Assembly (NCBI GenBank): GCA_030295235.1
Contig: AP026137.1
Location: 496,001 to 560,000 of the forward strand
Reading direction: 5' to 3'
DNA length: 64,000 nt
From: Fistulifera solaris
Taxonomy: Eukaryota; Bacillariophyta; Bacillariophyceae; Naviculales; Stauroneidaceae
Below the pieces are notes generated by a model. That model searched no databases. It worked only from the letters and a program-made list of their open reading frames with translations, and had not been told where the DNA came from. This document shows positions 43,846 through 54,481 of the stretch, piece after piece. The number at the start of each line of letters is the position of its first letter. The first letter of the stretch is position 1. A program made the translations under genes and the position numbers.

Positions 43846-44880
43846 TTTAAAAAATAAAAAATAACATACGTATAGTCTCTAGTATCAACGAAAAGTTACC
43901 ATCGATGCGATGATTTTTTAACTATTTATTTCTTAATTAACAGCTTGGTTATCTATTTTACAATTACTCAAATCTCCCGTAGCGTAAGCTCTCTGAGAGG
44001 AAAGTGGAAATGGTTATCCTCGTATCAATCAAAATCCGAAAAAGATCGCAATGGTTGGCATATCGACTCGAAACAATCATGAATCATTGATCTCAGGCGA
44101 TACTAATGGTACTAGATCGGGAATTGATGTGAAGTTGCAGTTGATTTCCCAGGCACGCGTCCTTTCTTGTAGCTCTTGATTGCTATCAATTGCGGTGACG
44201 CCGCTCAACATTGTGTCACTTTGAGCTACTAGCTTTGGGCCAAAGACGCTCCAACATGCTTTCCAAGTCATTAGAGAAAGAAAAATTGCTGATAAGGAAG
44301 TCTTCATTCTGAAAACGAACGGAGAAGTAAGAATATTGTTCAAAGAGAACAAAGGAAGAGAAAAGCTTGACATCATTGCCTCACCTTGCCTTTTGCTGAA
44401 CTATGCTCTAGTAAATATTATTAAGCGTATAAAGAGGTTGTAACGAATTGTAAAAAGATGTTTTGTTGGTGATGGATCGTCAACAATGACTCGAACAAGG
44501 CGTTGAAAGAATGATTTGTGACACCAAGGAACAATTCGAGAAGGACAAGATCGCAAACAAGATCCGACCACGAAATTAGTACATTCAATAAGATAGTTTG
44601 GCTTGTCAGACGCTTGGTCTTGATAGTGTTTTGTACTCAGTCCTGCATTTTGGGCCTATTTCGCCATTATCGGATTTGTGTTCTTTCCGTTCAATAACCT
44701 TTCTTCGCAGCTAAGGTTAGAAGGATAACATGAACCATTTTTAGATCGTAGACTAGTTCATTCATATCTTTCATAAAACACACTCCGTACTAAACAACGA
44801 TCTTTGATAAGAATAAGAACAGTTCGTCAGCTAACATTGAAAAACGCTGTAGTTCAGTTGACAAAGAAAAGTATCTGATG
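43846..44880. other. Intergenic region with a possible small gene
   Basis: Apart from the small ORF at 44077-44307, I see no coding sequence, repeat or element. The 3' UTR of O-FucT gene B should start near 44880. Confidence 0.4.
44077..44307 (-). CDS. Putative small secreted protein
   Basis: A possible 76-residue protein. The N-terminus MKTSLSAIFLSLMTWKACW resembles a signal peptide, followed by a short polar domain (LQERTRAWEINCNFTSIPDL). Directly upstream is a strong splice-acceptor-like TTCGTTTTCAG with a GTGAGG about 80 bp before it, which would place an intron in the 5' UTR. No homologue is recognised, and an ORF this short can occur by chance. Confidence 0.3.
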   Translation of the reverse strand: MKTSLSAIFLSLMTWKACWSVFGPKLVAQSDTMLSGVTAIDSNQELQERTRAWEINCNFTSIPDLVPLVSPEINDS

Positions 44881-46902
44881 TTAGGGCACGCCGGTGTGAA
44901 AATCGATCAAACGCCAACTTGTCGGAAACTCTCGCGCGTAGAACACTTTCTTGACGGGGTAATAGTGTTGCATGTGATCGAAACGATCCTCTAAAACATA
45001 GTACCAACTATTCGAAATGCCATGATCATAACCGGGCAATTTTCGCTTGTTCTCATGATAGCCACGTAAGCGCATGATGTAGCTCTGTTTGAAACAAACA
45101 ATTAGCCACACGCAAGAGGTCTCCAGTCAAAAAGTATATGGTTTTTACGTACCGAAAAGGTGGAAAACCAGCAACCAAAGAATACTCGTCCTCGGGACGC
45201 AACGAGTTGGTCGATCATCCCAAAGTAGTTCGAGTTGATTCCTTGCAATTCGTCCATAAAATCGTCAAGAAAAACAACATCGAAATGTTCCATGAGTGGC
45301 TTGAAATATGATTTGTCTCTTTCGTCTGTCGCAATATAGACTGTTGCCCCGTCTTTTATCTTTTTCTGCGCCTGCTGTAATATCTGCGAAGCTTCCACCC
45401 GAGTTTTCTTGTACTGAAAGTCACCTCGACGGATATGAAAACTGTCAAACTCACCACCCTCACTACTCTCTTTTGATCGAACACGGTGTCGAATCGCTTG
45501 AACAACGCGTGCTGCAGCGCATTGTATACTATCAATGTATCGTCTGAAGCGTTTGCTAACTGAATGAGACACTGAACACAAGAAAAACACGACAAAGAAT
45601 TGTTGAACGTACACATGATCCCGAATGAAGCGCTTTCCCCAAAGGTCTTGCTTCCAGTCTTCCATGAACAAAAATGCGTAAAATGAACTAGCAATCGTGC
45701 TCCCAATTTATGGTCACCCGAAAAGTGCACCAAAGGAGAATGCTGCATTTCGGTATCGTAGATACAAAGACTGTCCCGTTCGGCCCAGTTCTCCGCAAGC
45801 CGATCGACTGCGGGTGCGTCTACGGGTACCGGATTGTCGACATAATCTTCCCAGTGGGGCGGATTGTTTTTCATTTTTAGTTCCAGTTCTCTCAGATTCG
45901 TATCGTTGTCTCGTTCTGTTGGAAATGCAGCAAGACACTTTTCCGGATTCCATGGCGCCACATGAGCTACCTTCCGTAACCACCGAAACAACTCATCCAT
46001 TTCTGCCGGTGGTACTCCGTCCCATTCCGTCCGGTTCCCGGGTGGAAACGTCGCTTGACCGGTCGCACGATCCACAAATTGTCCCTTCATGACATGTTCG
46101 CTTAAAAATTCCGACATGGATATTATACTTAATCCTGCATGTTCTTCATGAATAGCTCGCATATTAAAAAAAGTGTGCAAACGAAAAGTGTTTGCGTTGC
46201 TGTTGACCCTGGTGGTGCTTGGCGGTGAGCAAATAAAATTCTTTTTCGGGAGGAAGAACGAGCGTCCGTCCCATGGCGAAAGCGAGAGCCAGAACCGTCT
46301 CCCTGTTTTAATGTGAAATAGAAAAAACATGATAAGAGAAAGACCTGCACAAAATTCGAACAAAGAAGCCCCGGAACGCAATTATCACTGATTCTGTTGA
46401 TGATGCAGACACTTACATCGCCCTACGTTCGCAAGTTAAAAAGAAAAGCAAAAGTGAGTGAACGATCGAAGGATGAACTGTCTCCTTTTCATTCTACTTG
46501 CAAAGCAGCCACTTACATTCGAATATTGTTCCAGCCTCCATTGTCCGGTTCAAACGTGAGAAACTGGTTGGGTCGATAGAATGGACTGATGTGACGGTTG
46601 TCTTCAGGAATATCCGACCAGTACACCATTTCTTGACTGGCTTCATCCGAGGGTCCTCCCCAACGCTCACAGGAGAGCCCCGCTAAGGAGAAATTACTAG
46701 CAGTATATTCGGTTGCAGTTTCAACGTCATCGTCTTGTTGCGCGTTTCCATCGGTCAAAAAGGATTGCAGATGAGCGTGTTTGACTGTCGGTAAATCTTG
46801 CAGGTGCAGTTGATTTACGTACAAGGAAACTGCCGCAAAGAAGACCAGTAAGAAGGCAAAAGAGATCGTTGGATTGCATGCGGAAGAGGGCATCTTCTTC
46901 AA
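44881..46902 (-). CDS. O-fucosyltransferase-like protein, tandem copy B (5 exons)
   Basis: Paralogue of gene A. Exons: 46902-46517, 46422-46417 (6 nt), 46302-45614, 45543-45153 and 45084-44881; introns 94, 114, 70 and 68 bp. Membrane anchor PTISFAFLLVFFAAVSLYV; then FEPDNGGWNNIR, AFAMGRTLVLPPEKEFYLL, FPPGNRTEWDG, FDSFHIRRGDFQYKKTR, TVYIATDERDKSYF, VASRGRVFFGCWFSTFS and YAREFPTSWRLIDFH. Two homopolymer frame breaks (A7 46166-46172 and A4 45680-45683; T runs on the coding strand) are bridged exactly by comparison with copies A and C. Intron positions at RDHV|R and near the third-last block are shared with gene A. Substrate unknown; Golgi or ER lumen expected. Confidence 0.83.
46417..46422 (-). 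other. 6-nt micro-exon of O-FucT-like gene B
   Basis: The coding strand reads CGTAG|GGCGAT|GTAAGTG. Joined to exon 1 (CGA AT) and exon 3 (GGAGACGGTT) it encodes R-M-A-M-E-T-V-L, identical in position, length and encoded residues to the micro-exon of gene A (GGCAAT). The flanking introns have diverged almost completely, yet the 6 nt and their splice sites are kept. Confidence 0.85.
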
Positions 46903-47298
46903 GTGGATCTATTGTATATTGTTCATTCTCATCATCGTTGACTTTTATATTGCAAACATGTCATTTTGGTCGCTTCAAAACTGCATCGCAAAGTTCATTA
47001 TAGTTGAATCGTTTTGTATACTTAAGTTCTGCGGATGCCTACAGGAACGACCATACTACGATGACAGCACCGCTTCCCGTCTGCTCAGCGAAGTTAAGCA
47101 TCGTCAGGCCCGGTTAGTACTACGGTGGGGGACCACGTTGGAATCCCGGGTGTTGTTCTTTTGCTTTTTTCGCTCATGAAGCTGAGTCTTTAACTTTGTC
47201 ATTCTTTCATGACGAGGCACGCATATTCTTCTTTCTTTGCTCTTGCAATACTTTGTCAGAGAAGAGCTGGCTTTTATATCTCGTTTTACACATTACAT
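46903..47298. other. Divergent intergenic region
   Basis: Between O-FucT gene B (minus) and ALG13 (plus). The plus-strand frame is open from 47196 into ALG13, but the segment before 47299 is F/S/L-rich without family similarity and is taken as leader. Both promoters should lie here. Confidence 0.4.
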
Positions 47299-47840
47299 AT
47301 GAGCAGCAAAAGAAAACAATTTTGGTAACGGTGGGAACAACACAATTCGATGATCTCGTGCGATGCGTGACGGCCGATCAAGCTTTGCAAAGCGTGGCGA
47401 ATCTCGGCTATCATCGACTGGTGATTCAGTATGGGAAAGGAATAAGGCCCACTACCATTAGCACAAAATACGGAATAGAAATGATGTGTTACGATTTCAA
47501 ATCGTCACTACGTGAAGATATGCTGCAAGCCGATCTCATTTTATCGCACGCGGGTGCGGGGACTGTGATGGAATGTTTGACGTTGCATCGCAAGCTGGTG
47601 GCAGTGATCAATTCCAAGCTCATGCACAATCATCAAATGGAATTAGCGGTAGCGTTGCAACAGCGAGGGCACTTGTACATGGTCGAAAAGCCTCCAGATT
47701 TGTGGGTTCCGGAAATATGGGAGGCCATTGATCAGTTTGATCCAGTTGCTCATCCGGCTGGTGATGAATTTGCCTTTCCGAGACTCCTGGATGATTTTTG
47801 TGGCTTCAGTAATAACGGTGATAACTCCAAAATAGAGTAA
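47299..47840 (+). CDS. ALG13: UDP-GlcNAc transferase catalytic subunit ALG13
   Basis: With the membrane anchor ALG14, this subunit adds the second GlcNAc to GlcNAc-PP-dolichol at the cytosolic ER face, the second step of N-glycan precursor synthesis. Family marks: TILVTVGTTQFDDLV at the N-terminus, LVIQYGKG, DLILSHAGAGTVMECL and the UDP-sugar site LVAVINSKLMHNHQMELAVA, then LYMVEKPPDL. About 180 residues, typical of fungal and plant ALG13. The natural start MSSKRK at 47299 is one base out of frame with the rest across the A4 run 47313-47316; an extra A would join them. Otherwise the frame is open from 47196. It sits between two O-FucT-like genes on the opposite strand. Confidence 0.87.
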
Positions 47841-48215
47841 GCGAGTACGGTCGAATTGATACAAAGTTTATTAGAATTAGAGCTTGTTAAGGTTCGCGGT
47901 CGTCACCAAGAGTTGCCCAACATTCTTTCGAGTGCTGACTCCGTTGTTTGTTATCGAGCAAACATCCAACCAAACGCTTGCTCCTGCGTAAGGGATTCGT
48001 CGAAATGCTTACGATCCGCCCACTTTGTGTCGACTTTTTATTCGTTGGGTTATGAGGAGGCTTTGCATGATGGTGCGACCTCTCGCTTCAATTACAGGAT
48101 ACGATGAACGATGCGTGAGAGTGTGGCTTAACTCGTCCACCTTGAGCCTGAATGCAACCGGCGCATCCGCATTCATCCCAACTCCCCGATACCTGTTTGC
48201 TTATGAATTTATATC
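47841..48215. other. Convergent intergenic region
   Basis: The 3' space between ALG13 (plus) and O-FucT gene C (minus). Short ORFs here are chance. No element was recognised. Confidence 0.4.
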
Positions 48216-49901
48216 TCATGAGTCATGATCAATATCCCTCCAACTTGTGGGAAACTCTCTGGCATAAAGGGAACCAAACAATGGCCAGTATCCACACATG
48301 CGGTGCTTATTTACAATGGGAGCATAATAATAGGACGAGATGATTCCGTGTTTGTATCCTTTTGCTTTGTTCTTGTCCGCGTGATAACCTCGGATGCGAT
48401 TGATGTATCCAGAGAAAGTGCTAAACCAACAACCAAAGAACACTCGCGATTGACTTGCCACCAGCTGATCGACCATCCCATAGTACATACTATCCATTCC
48501 GTTAAGTAAATGCGCAAAGTCATCCAAGAAAACAACGTCAAAATGCTTTTGCAGATCCGTGAAGAACGTCTTGTCACGTTCATCGGTGGCTACGTAGACG
48601 ACAGCTCCGTCGCGAATTTCTGGTTGCGACGCGTTGTATATATCGCCGGCGGATATGCGTGTTTTCTGATATTGAAATTCTCCCCGTCGAATGTGAAACG
48701 CATCAAACTCCCGAAGGCCGGTGCGCTGAAAGGCCCGATCCCGCACCGCCTGCACCACACGCGCCGCCGCACACTGGATATGATCGGCATAGCGAAGGTG
48801 ATCTCGAACCAAGCGCTTGTAAAACAAATCATTGTGCCAGTTTTCAAAAAAGAGAAATGCATAAAAGTGGGTCAGTAGACGTCCGCCCAATTTGGGTTTG
48901 CCGTGAAAATGTAGCAGTCGTTGTTGCTGCAGTGTAGCGTTGTAGACACACAGTTGTTCACGTCCAGCGCGCATTTCACTCAGACGATCTATAGAAGGAG
49001 CATCGACTGAAACGGGATGCCCGAAGTATTGTTCTGGTTTGGGAAAGGCCTGACTCTCCATTCTCATGGAAAACCAGGACTCCAATTCTGACTCGCGCGA
49101 CTCATCGTCGGAAAACACGGCGATACACTTCTCTGGATTCCACGAGGGCATCGTGGTCACACTCCGGATCCAGGGTTGATATTCGGTTGCAATCTCGTAC
49201 GACATGCCGTCCCACTGTGTACGATTGTGGGGTGGCCGTAACGAACGTCGTTCTCGATGCAAAAACTCCTCCGTGGAAATGATTTCTAAACCAGCTTGTT
49301 CACGGCTTAGGCGCGAGAGTGGCAGAAAAGTGTCCAGTGTGATAGTGCTCTCCCCTTTCTGGCTTTCCAGTAAGTAATATTCCTGTGACGGGGGCTATAG
49401 GGAGCGGAGAAGTAAGAATAACGAATGAAGAGAAGATACGACAATAAGTAATATCTTCAAACAGACCATGACCAAAGTTCGTCCCATAGCATGCGCCATA
49501 ACAATAACTGTTTCCAGATTCATTCGAACATTATTCCAGCCTCCTTTATCGGGCTCGAACGTCAGGTATTTGGTCGCCTTGCTGTTGTAAAATGGTGATG
49601 TGTAGGCGGCATCCGTCGTAATATCCCTCCAATAGATCATTTCGGACGCATCTTCGGGCCCTCCATACGACAAACAATTCAAATCAGCCAAAGGACTATG
49701 ATCGTCGTTCTCAATATGGTTTTCGAGAATCCATTGATGTTCCGGTAAGAAGAAAGGGAGCCCTAACGGAATGAAACATCCGTGAAACAGCAAGATACAG
49801 ACAAGCGCGACGACCGCCATAGAACCGAGCGGTTTCCGTCGACGCTGCTTTCCCATTTCAGATGAAGCAGCAAATGACTGCCTATTACTGCGATACGTCA
49901 C
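48216..49901 (-). CDS. O-fucosyltransferase-like protein, tandem copy C (2 exons)
   Basis: Third paralogue, with an intact frame. Exon 1 49901-49467 and exon 2 49394-48216 are joined across a 72-bp intron (GTCTGT...TATAG), making 537 residues. Anchor MAVVALVCILLFHGCFIPL; FEPDKGGWNNVR, AHAMGRTLVM, FDAFHIRRGEFQYQKTR, VVYVATDERDKTFF, VFFGCWFSTFSGYI, YAREFPTSWRDI. The RRGD motif reads RRGE here. It lacks every intron found in A and B, including the two around the 6-nt micro-exon, and has one intron of its own after MGRTLVM. This suggests either intron loss in C (for example through an mRNA intermediate) or later gain in the A/B ancestor. It is more divergent than A and B are from each other. Confidence 0.87.
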
Positions 49902-50645
49902 TGTAAATCATATCATTTCGATTCTTTTGCTGTTGTTATTGACAGACAGTTTCATTTTTCATTTTTATCGAGTATACCAGGTATCGAATGTCGCAGTCGC
50001 AGACGTTGGGAAGACCCGGAGGTTCAACCTTAGTCGAACCCCGTTTCCTGTTCGGCTTTCATGGAAGACGACTCTATTACTTCTATCGGCATCAATGGTC
50101 TATGCCAGATAACTGTTTTCGACACGAATTAGAACGCGAAAAAGAAATGACAAAGATGCAACGCTTCGAAGGTCTACCTGAGTTGCGCATAGCCTCCGTA
50201 GGAATTTTATCGATGTAGGGCGAACACCGATTTTCTTCGTTCGACCGAACCATTTTTCGGGTCGGCGTTGCGTAAATATCATTACTGCTTCTACCAACAA
50301 AGATAAGGCGTACCAAATAACATTAAAGTGTCACTAAATTGAACTCAAAACATTGAAAGTTTAAAGATGCAACGCTTCGAAAAGTCTACGTGGTTTGCAC
50401 GTAGGCGCCCCTAGGGAAATTTATCGACAGAGGGGAGACCCGGATATCTTCTATTTACAACCGTGTTTCAGATCGGCGTTTTGAATCACGAGTGACATAC
50501 TTCAAGCTTCTTCACAAAAATAATATTTGCTCGACCGCATGACGAGCACAGGATGCGATAGTTGACAACAACTAAATTCTACAAAAGGCTTTCGGCTCAT
50601 CAGTTAAAGTCGTCAAATCGGTTGGTGGCGACTTATCCGGAAAAG
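49902..50645. other. Divergent intergenic region with degenerate duplication
   Basis: Between O-FucT gene C (minus) and the acyltransferase-lipocalin gene (plus). It contains the duplicated segment listed at 50152-50484. The rest has no protein character. Confidence 0.4.
50152..50484 (+). repeat. Degenerate direct duplication (~120 bp units)
   Basis: The phrase AAGATGCAACGCTTCGAA followed by GTCTACSTG occurs at 50153 and again at 50365. Each is followed after about 50 bp by ATTTATCGA and after about 100 bp by TCGGCGTT. The copies are about 210 bp apart and clearly diverged. Origin unknown. Confidence 0.6.
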
Positions 50646-53600
50646 ATGAATTTTCGCACAATACTCCTGCTGTTATTTTCCTGTCACTGTCACTATACCG
50701 ATGCCTTTACACCTCGTGCGACACGAGCCATCCACACTGCACTGAGGGAAACGAGTACGAAACCATGGTTCTTTGCTGATAAGCAAGTCGTGAAGAAAGA
50801 AGAAGAGAAAGTCGATGCAGCCATAGAAACAAGATTACTGGGTTCTCAGGAACTGCTCATGGCACCACGTCAATACAGTTTAAGTGATGAAACATTCCCC
50901 GCTATGAATCATGTCGCGTGTGCCATTCTATCGGCTACTCCGGATTTCAACGTCATTCGACAAGCAGTAGACTATGTGATGCAAACACACCCTTTGCTTA
51001 GAGCGAAAATTATTGGAGACGGAGAACCAGAGAAACGCATCGATCTCTTCCAAATGGTGCGAAAGGTACGTCTCTCCAATTGTGTCGGTCGTCGCTAAAA
51101 GACACTCGAGTCGTCTCTCTTTCTCATCATTGGTTTCTGGTAGGGTGATCCGAATCCGATGCAATTTCAAGTGGATTCATCGCTTACCGCGGATGCAGTT
51201 TTGCATATCATCGATACGGATCAGTTGGAAACCAGCTGGCAAACTGCTTTTGCTCGGAATTTAGATGACGGGACGTGGTGTGATGTCACGGTTGGGCCTC
51301 TGTGGAAGCTAGAATTGCACCGAGACACAAAAACGGGAAAATGCGCCCTTTGTTTGCGTTCAATCATGCCATTTCGGATCAAGGTAGTGTCAACCGGCTG
51401 GTCGACCAGATTTTGCGTAAAGTTGTCGTGCTGGAGAAAGGCGAATCCCTGCCCCTGCAGCCGCAACGTATACCCGTCGCATTGGAAGATTCCGTCTTGG
51501 GTATGCAACAGAGATGGTCGGATGTTACAACAAATGGGGTGTCGGTCGACACCATTCAGTACGTTGCCAGTAAGGCGGCGGAGGGATTGCGCAATCCGGT
51601 TATTCTCCCCGAATCGTCATCATCGAACAGCGGGAACCCACTGGGTGCACTCACGATCATTTCCGGACAAACCGCTGGAGGAATGGATACCGAACAACGA
51701 AAATCGACGGTACAATTTCGGTCGCTGTCTCCGAGTTCCACATCAGCGTTGTTGTCTCAGTGCCGCGTCAATAATGTATCGGTCACCAATCTTTTGACAG
51801 CGGCCGTTACCTTGACCGCAACGGATTTCATCGGAGACGGGATTGATACAAGCAGCGAGCGTAACTACAAAATATTACAGTCCATGGATATGCGTCGTTT
51901 TGGACAACAACTTGATAAGGGCGAATCGGTGGCGTGTATGGCTGGTTCCATGGATTTGATGCACGGACCTTTACCGGATCGTTCCGGAGAACGAGTAAGA
52001 ACGGGTCAAGATACTGAACTAGTATGGAAATTGGCCAAGGAAGGAAAAGAGCAGACAACACAGTTCATTGACAAAGGAGGACCCGAGCAAGCGGTTCGAG
52101 TGTTCGACTTCGCCATGTCTATCGCAGATTTGAACAATTTAGTCTACTTAACAGCGCAATCCAAAGACACAAAAGGCAGAGCATATAGTGCTGGAATAGC
52201 TAACATCGGTGTATTCGAAAGCCAATCTGCATTTGGTACCAAAGGGGAAACTTTGAAGAGTAAACACGGAAGATATCAAGTGGAAAATATGTTCTTTGCC
52301 ACCTCGCATGTGCAATCGGGATGCCTGTACCAAGTATCATGTCTGACGGTCGATGGTAAATTGGAGCTGACATTCCACCCAGTTTCTCCCATTGTAAGCG
52401 AAGAGACAAACCAGAAATTCGCCGATACGTTTGTGGAACTACTCGAAGTAGTTGCTGGCACGAAAAGTCCGGTGTCCATCGACTCCGCCAGCAGCAAGAT
52501 GCCGACTCTTCCTAAGAATCTCCTCACTACAGTTGCTGCAGTGGTCGGAATTGGTTCTGTGTTGAGTCACTCAGGTGCTTGGGTTGATTTCTTCCGCTCC
52601 GTGTTAGAAATGAAAGCCAACATTGCCGATCCTGCTGACTTTTGGGCCGCTATCAACTTCTGGATCTTCTTCGCGGTCGGCCACCCTCTTTTACAACCAA
52701 TTTTGTATCTGAGTGATGTTCTCCATGGTAGTCCGGGTCCCCTGGTTGGAAATCTAGTTCCGTTTTCTTTCTTGGCGGGGAATGCGGTGGTTATTTTCAC
52801 CATCATGAAATTCAAAGATGTAAGTTGGATTTGTACACCCAAAGCATTCGTTAGCTCCATTAACTTAATTTGACCCCTGCGGTTTTGCAGCTACGAAACG
52901 CGTTGAACATTGCCGCACTGGCCGCATTCTTCTCCTACGTGGGTGCTGGTTTGGACGGAACTGCGGGACTTGGAGACTTTAACCTTGCTCTAGATGATAA
53001 TTACAACGGCCAGATCGTGAAAGGATGTCCCGCATACGAGGACGTTCGACAGCCCAGTATGGACAACTTTGATCTGAACAAGTACCAAGGACTGTGGTAC
53101 GAGCAGAAGTTCCACGATTGGACACAATTCAAAGAGGTCTACGATACTTCTCTCGATATCAGGGTGAGTAGATTCCAAGCTCTCATTGTTCTTCACTTAT
53201 GGTTCAATGGCTCAAACACTTTAAATTCGCAGTTAACGGAAGGAGGCAAGGGATGGGTGGATGACTTTGGCGTGAAAGGACCCGCTCCGGACGCTGCACC
53301 CCTTTCTTGGGACAAAAGTCCCGTAGCCAATGGCGCGCATTACTTTTTGTTTGGACGCGTCGACGAGCGTGACCCTCCCGGAATATTACGAGAAAAAGGA
53401 TTTGGTGTCGAGTTTCCCAATTACATTGTGGATGTAAAGAAAGATCCTAAAACCGGAGAATACACGGAATCGATACAATTCCAGTGCCTGGAACGGGGCG
53501 GAGTTCGGGTGTTTGAAGGTATCAATTTCATGTCACGCAACAAGGTCATGACCGACGAAGAACTGATGGCTATGCATGCTCGAGCTGAAAAAGCGGGTAT

Positions 53601-53763
53601 GTATCCCTACGGAGCCAGTCCGGAGCAGATGCACCGGGTAGCACAGAGACCGGAGAATGCTCCCGCTATTGATAATAGCTGGCAAGCCATGTGGAGAGCG
53701 ATTGGTTTGGACAAATTGCTAGAGTTGCTCACCGAGTCAATTGAGGACGGCGGACGCGACTAA
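50646..53763 (+). CDS. Plastid-directed condensation-fold acyltransferase fused to a VDE-type lipocalin
   Basis: Four exons: 50646-51065, 51144-52819, 52891-53163 and 53233-53763 (introns 78, 71 and 69 bp; the last is in frame), about 966 residues. The N-terminus MNFRTILLLLFSCHCHYTDA|FTPR is a diatom plastid bipartite signal. Residues about 75-570 resemble the condensation/alcohol acyltransferase fold, with FNHAISDQGSVNRLVDQIL carrying the HxxxD motif. About four hydrophobic segments follow (FWAAINFWIFFAVGHPLLQP; FSFLAGNAVVIFTIMKF). From about 745 comes a lipocalin like that of violaxanthin de-epoxidase (CPAYEDV, YQGLWYEQKFHDW, then FPNYIVDVKKD). One frame break lies at T3 51349-51351. Acylation of a plastid lipid or carotenoid is inferred. 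Confidence 0.78.
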
Positions 53764-54481
53764 GTAATTCGATGCGCCTAACAGATGAGACTGCATTATT
53801 GCATTATTAAAACTACATAGATTATTACTGTTGTTGTCTCTTTTCCCTAGCTGCGTTTGCGACCCCAAGACAACGGCCATACAGTAGCATGCGTTGAACA
53901 TTTTACAGTGCTTATGTATCCTGATGTGTAGGCTTCCTCTTCGCTAACCACTACCTGTGCACTACATAGTTTAACAGCTAAATTTTCTTACTTAACGTCT
54001 TAGCACTTTGCTGCCTTTTCTATTTATTTTACAGAGTATTTTTTGCTCTTGCGATCGTGACTGACTTCCAGTCGTGGCGTCCTTAAACTAACACTCTGGC
54101 TTATAGTGATACGACGTGCCTGCATATTTGGAAGATTTTACAAAGCATATCATCATGATGGTGTAGGTTTCAGGATGCTCTTCGCTCACCACTACCTGTG
54201 GATTGCATTGATTAACAATTAATCTTTTTTTTTTAGTTTTAATATTTTTCTGCCGTGTTTATTCTTGTCAGCAACTTGGATCGTGACTGACTTTCAGTCT
54301 TGATATGCACACTTCCAGATTTTCTTTGGAAATGAAAAGACAAAGCATCCCCAGATTTTCTGTGGACGTAAAGACACTCATCGACCCGCACTTTTTCATC
54401 GACTATTCATTCGTTCTCTACTGCTGCAAAAGCAACAAAGTAAAAGAAAAAGCGAGCGAATGGTTCTGCCGAGAGGAAATT
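53764..54481. other. Intergenic region with degenerate duplication
   Basis: The 3' space of the acyltransferase gene and upstream region of TBCD. It contains the duplicated segment described separately. An upstream in-frame ATG at 54305 would extend TBCD by 59 residues of basic, unconvincing sequence. Confidence 0.4.
53926..54300 (+). repeat. Degenerate direct duplication (~140-150 bp)
   Basis: TGTAGG(C/T)TTC followed by CTCTTCGCTMACCACTACCTG occurs at about 53926 and about 54163. Each copy runs through a T-rich stretch with CTGCCKT and TATTT to GATCGTGACTGACTTYCAGTC. The copies are about 237 bp apart. The end motif GACTGACTTYCAGTC is an imperfect palindrome of a kind also seen elsewhere in this window's spacers. 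Confidence 0.65.
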
